Shown: in pieces, positions 57,664 through 59,770 of the stretch | How the letters are laid out: every line of letters starts with the position of its first letter | How positions within the stretch are numbered: position 1 is the stretch's first letter | Assembly: GCA_003158175.1 (NCBI GenBank) | Contig: PMHJ01000027.1 | Span: 22,215 to 81,984, forward strand | Reading direction: 5' to 3' | DNA from: Candidatus Cybelea septentrionalis | GTDB taxonomy: Bacteria; Vulcanimicrobiota; Vulcanimicrobiia; Vulcanimicrobiales; Vulcanimicrobiaceae | DNA: 59,770 bases | Notes under the pieces: model-generated | Seen by the model: only the letters and a program-made list of their open reading frames with translations | The model's database searches: none | Told to the model about the DNA's origin: nothing | Made by a program: the position numbers and the translations under genes

Positions 57664-57713
57664 CCCTTCGACTCGGCCCCTTCGACAAGCTCAGGAGCCT
57701 GGCTCAGGATGAC
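57664..57713. repeat. Dispersed repeat beside tRNA-Val
   Basis: CCCTTCGACTCGGCCCCTTC then GACAAGCTCAGGAGCCTGGC and TCAGGATGACA. It ends 2 bases before the 3' end of the tRNA gene, so it lies directly downstream of the tRNA transcript. Confidence 0.85.
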
Positions 57714-57715
57714 AA

Positions 57716-57788
57716 TGGGCGATGACGGGCTCGAACCGCCGACATCCTCCTTGTAAGGGAGGCGCTCTCCCAGCTGAGCTAATCGCCC
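57716..57788 (-). tRNA. tRNA-Val (anticodon UAC)
   Basis: The minus strand folds into a cloverleaf: acceptor GGGCGAT pairs with ATCGCCC, the D arm is GCTCAGCTGGGAGAGC, the anticodon stem CCTCC/GGAGG closes the loop CTTACAA (anticodon TAC), and the T arm is GGCGG TTCGAGC CCGTC. Discriminator A follows. The 3' CCA is not encoded. Confidence 0.95.
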
Positions 57789-57868
57789 ACGCTTGCTCGC
57801 GGCGTAAGCCTTCGGCCGCCCTGCTTTCTTTTACTTCACGAAGCGCCGGGTTGCTGTGGGAGGTTTAG

Positions 57869-58312
57869 TTGCGCATCGCCGCCGGGCAATTCATAACAAC
57901 GAGAACAGCATTGAAGACTCATTATCGCGCAGACTACACAAGCGAGATCGGAAACGTGGCTCTGGCACGCCGCAGCGTGGCCGGATTTGCGAGCGCTTGC
58001 GGTTTCTCCGACAGCGAGGTTGCGGATATCCGGCTCGCCGCCGGTGAAGCGTTGAGCAACGCCGTCGAGCACGGAAGCGGGATGCCGTCTGCCGGCTTCA
58101 CCGTCGATTGCAGCTTCGATGGCGGCGAGCTTCTGATCGAGATCCAAGATAATGGCACCGGGTTCTGCGCGCCCGAGATTCGAACCACCATCGAGCCCGA
58201 CCAGCGCGGCCGCGGCTTTGGGATCTTCCTCATGCGCCGCCTCATGGACGACGTCGTTTTTGGAGGTAACGGGTCGATCGTCCGCTTAGTCCGCCGCCAA
58301 AGGCGACACTGA
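57869..58312 (+). CDS. Anti-sigma factor-type serine kinase/ATPase (RsbW-like)
   Basis: A 147-residue GHKL ATPase. The N box is AAGEALSNAVEHGSG, G1 is IEIQDNGTGFC and G2 RGRGFGIFLMRRLMDDV. Such proteins bind a sigma factor or phosphorylate an anti-sigma antagonist. TTG 57869 has GGGAGG six bases upstream. No STAS-domain partner or target sigma factor is adjacent. Confidence 0.9.
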   Translation: MRIAAGQFITTRTALKTHYRADYTSEIGNVALARRSVAGFASACGFSDSEVADIRLAAGEALSNAVEHGSGMPSAGFTVDCSFDGGELLIEIQDNGTGFCAPEIRTTIEPDQRGRGFGIFLMRRLMDDVVFGGNGSIVRLVRRQRRH

Positions 58313-58313
58313 G

Positions 58314-58331
58314 AAAGGGAAGCTTCCCTTT
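58314..58331 (+). terminator. Palindromic terminator after the RsbW-like gene
   Basis: AAAGGGAAGCTTCCCTTT forms a 7-bp stem with AGCT loop and runs into TTTT two bases after the stop codon. It could serve both this gene and, in reverse, the S41 protease gene. Confidence 0.65.
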
Positions 58332-58369
58332 TACGGATGTGATCTACGTTTTTACGGATGTGATCTAGG
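58329..58369. repeat. Two 20-bp direct repeats
   Basis: TTTTACGGATGTGATCTACG (58329-58348) and TTTTACGGATGTGATCTAGG (58350-58369), 19 of 20 identical, with a 21-base period. The second copy contains the TAG stop of the S41 protease gene (minus strand). Confidence 0.9.
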
Positions 58370-59693
58370 TTTTTGTTGCGATCTTTTTCTGTAGGAGGGA
58401 GATTGCCGCGCTTAGTTGCGCGTCACGGGCAATGTCCCCAAAGCGAGCGTCGCGCGGTTCGTCGACGGTAATATCCGGATCGATGCCGCGCAGATTTATG
58501 TCGCGCCGATTCGGCGTCAGGTAGTGCGCGGTCGTGATCTTGATCGCGGCTCCGTCCGGCAGCGGGGTCAGCGTCTGCATCACGCCCTTACCGAACGTGC
58601 GGGCACCGATCAACATGGCAATGCCGTCGTCTTGCAAAGCTCCGGCGGTAATCTCCGACGCCGACGCGGTGTACTGGTTCACGAGGACGGTGAGCGGAAG
58701 CACGATCGACGGATCGTCGTCGGCGTGGATCGTCGTGTCGCGCCGGCCACGCTCCTCGACGGTCAGCAGCGCCTTATTGGCGATGAAACGCGAGCTGATG
58801 TCGAGCGCGGAATCGACGTAACCGCCGCCGTCGTTGCGTAAATCGAGCACGAGCGCCTTTGCACCCTGTTCGTTCAGACGCGTGATTGCTGCATCGAACT
58901 CGTTTGGCGTCGATCGTCCGAAGGCCATGACCCAAACGTAGCCGATGCCACCGCTCAACATCTTGTAGATGACGGTCGGGGGCTGGACGTCTTCGCGTGT
59001 AATCGAGACGACCGACGTTGCGTTCGAGTGCGCCACAGTAACCGCAACGACGGTGCCGGCTTTGCCGCGCAGCAGCGCACTGACGCCGTCGACCGCGAGG
59101 CCCTTCGTCGGCGAGCCATTTACGGCGGTAACGAGATCGCCCACTGCAAGGCCGGCGCGCTCGGCCGGCGTACCGGGCAGCACGTACGTGATGCGAACGA
59201 AGCCAGACGCGGTATCGGGCTGGATCATCACGCCGATGCCGCCGATGCGCGCCGGATCGAGCGCCTCGTTAAACGCCTTGAACTCGGCCGGAGTGAAAAA
59301 CTGCGTGTAGCGATCGTTTACGGCCTTAGCCATCGCATTGATGGCCGCGTAAGCGAAAGCGTCTGGTGAGGCGTTTGCCTCGCGAGCCGCGGCAGCGATC
59401 GCATCGTCGAGCTCGGCGACCGTCGCGTCGCGATCGGATTCGACGTGCAGCACTGGGGCGGCGATCGGAGTGCCGGCCTTGCGCGCCGCTTCGGCCAAAG
59501 CTGCGCTTGCGGCGGCGAGAATCGCGCGGGGTTCGACCGTTTCATAGTAGGTCGTCGTCAAAAGGCGATAGCTCTCGGAGACGTCTCCAGCCAACTGATA
59601 GGGGAGAACTTCGCCGGCAGGCGCGGCGCCGAACCAGATGAGAGCCGCCGCACACAGGGCGGCATACCGAACGAGCTCGCGCTTGAACATCAT
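58365..59693 (-). CDS. S41 family C-terminal processing peptidase
   Basis: A 442-residue exported serine protease. A signal peptide (LVRYAALCAAALIWFGAAPA) precedes a helical domain, a PDZ domain (GGIGVMIQPD; GLAVGDLVTAVNG) and the S41 catalytic core. The serine is in YTASASEITAGAL and the lysine in ARTFGKGVMQT. It cleaves C-termini of periplasmic proteins. GAAAGGACG precedes ATG 59693 (a second ATG follows at 59690). Confidence 0.95.
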   Translation of the reverse strand: MMFKRELVRYAALCAAALIWFGAAPAGEVLPYQLAGDVSESYRLLTTTYYETVEPRAILAAASAALAEAARKAGTPIAAPVLHVESDRDATVAELDDAIAAAAREANASPDAFAYAAINAMAKAVNDRYTQFFTPAEFKAFNEALDPARIGGIGVMIQPDTASGFVRITYVLPGTPAERAGLAVGDLVTAVNGSPTKGLAVDGVSALLRGKAGTVVAVTVAHSNATSVVSITREDVQPPTVIYKMLSGGIGYVWVMAFGRSTPNEFDAAITRLNEQGAKALVLDLRNDGGGYVDSALDISSRFIANKALLTVEERGRRDTTIHADDDPSIVLPLTVLVNQYTASASEITAGALQDDGIAMLIGARTFGKGVMQTLTPLPDGAAIKITTAHYLTPNRRDINLRGIDPDITVDEPRDARFGDIARDAQLSAAISLLQKKIATKT

Positions 59694-59770
59694 CGTCCTT
59701 TCTTCGTTACCCAATCTCAGAACGCTTTGGAGCGTCAATTTGTCTCATCTGTGCTTCATCGCGAGGCCGC

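Noticed and set aside
57131..57688. N-terminal extension of the ECHDC3-like protein
   Set aside because: It overlaps the exported-protein gene in another frame, is arginine-rich, and ATG 57130 has its own ribosome site.

Overview
The window reads as chromosomal DNA of a high-GC bacterium with very compact operons, where stop and start codons overlap as ATGA, GTGA, TTGA or TAGTG at many junctions. The gene mix points to a diderm from the Terrabacteria side of the tree. An LptD/OstA-like outer-membrane protein and a PpiC-type chaperone sit beside SepF, DivIVA, WhiA, CsaB/DUF5693 and an S4-domain protein, which are usual in Gram-positive-related lineages. Candidatus Eremiobacterota (WPS-2) or a relative would fit, but this is inference; no rRNA is present to settle it.

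Layout. (1) 144-16558, minus strand: a surface-glycan operon that starts with deoB and continues with a polyprenyl-phosphate sugar-1-phosphate transferase, a MurJ-family flippase, a DPM1-like GT2, a GT9, an AftD-like giant GT-C protein, two further membrane proteins, DegT aminotransferase, Gfo/Idh/MocA dehydrogenase, a GT2 and a sugar epimerase. (2) 16642-25406, plus strand: LptD-like protein, exported proteins, a DUF2079 protein, a GtrB-like GT2, an O-antigen ligase/polymerase and a GT-C enzyme, followed by mfd and a PpiC lipoprotein. Two Ig-like paralogues face each other at 20812-21861. (3) 29983-33447: MazG, a 3-aminobutyryl-CoA ammonia-lyase-like protein, and a PadR-MATE efflux pair behind a clear promoter/operator. 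(4) 33622-39561: S4 protein, whiA, and a lower-glycolysis operon gap-pgk-tpiA-gpmI, followed by a 38-residue membrane peptide. (5) 39684-42898, minus strand: flgF-like, flgG, mini-FlgJ and FliA genes, interrupted by a roughly 700-bp lower-GC insert carrying one exported protein and flanked by a duplicated flgG 3' end. (6) 43302-46875: lgt, yggS, sepF, divIVA, leuB. (7) 46896-50222: ccdA, lspA, rluD, tgt. (8) 50214-59693: ileS, csaB, DUF5693, an ECHDC3-like protein, tRNA-Val, an anti-sigma-type ATPase and an S41 protease.

The most unusual signals are repeat-based. First, a long hairpin element has a conserved core but locus-specific arms (1-128 and 48949-49074); at the second site one arm is an inverted copy of the rluD 3' end. 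Second, a dispersed short repeat containing CTTCGACAAGCTCAGGATGAC-like sequence is inserted in frame in pgk and ileS, and supplies the stop codons of tgt, ileS and the DUF5693 gene. Third, the flgG 3'-end duplication brackets an insert. I found no CRISPR array, transposase, integrase, phage gene or recognisable defence system.
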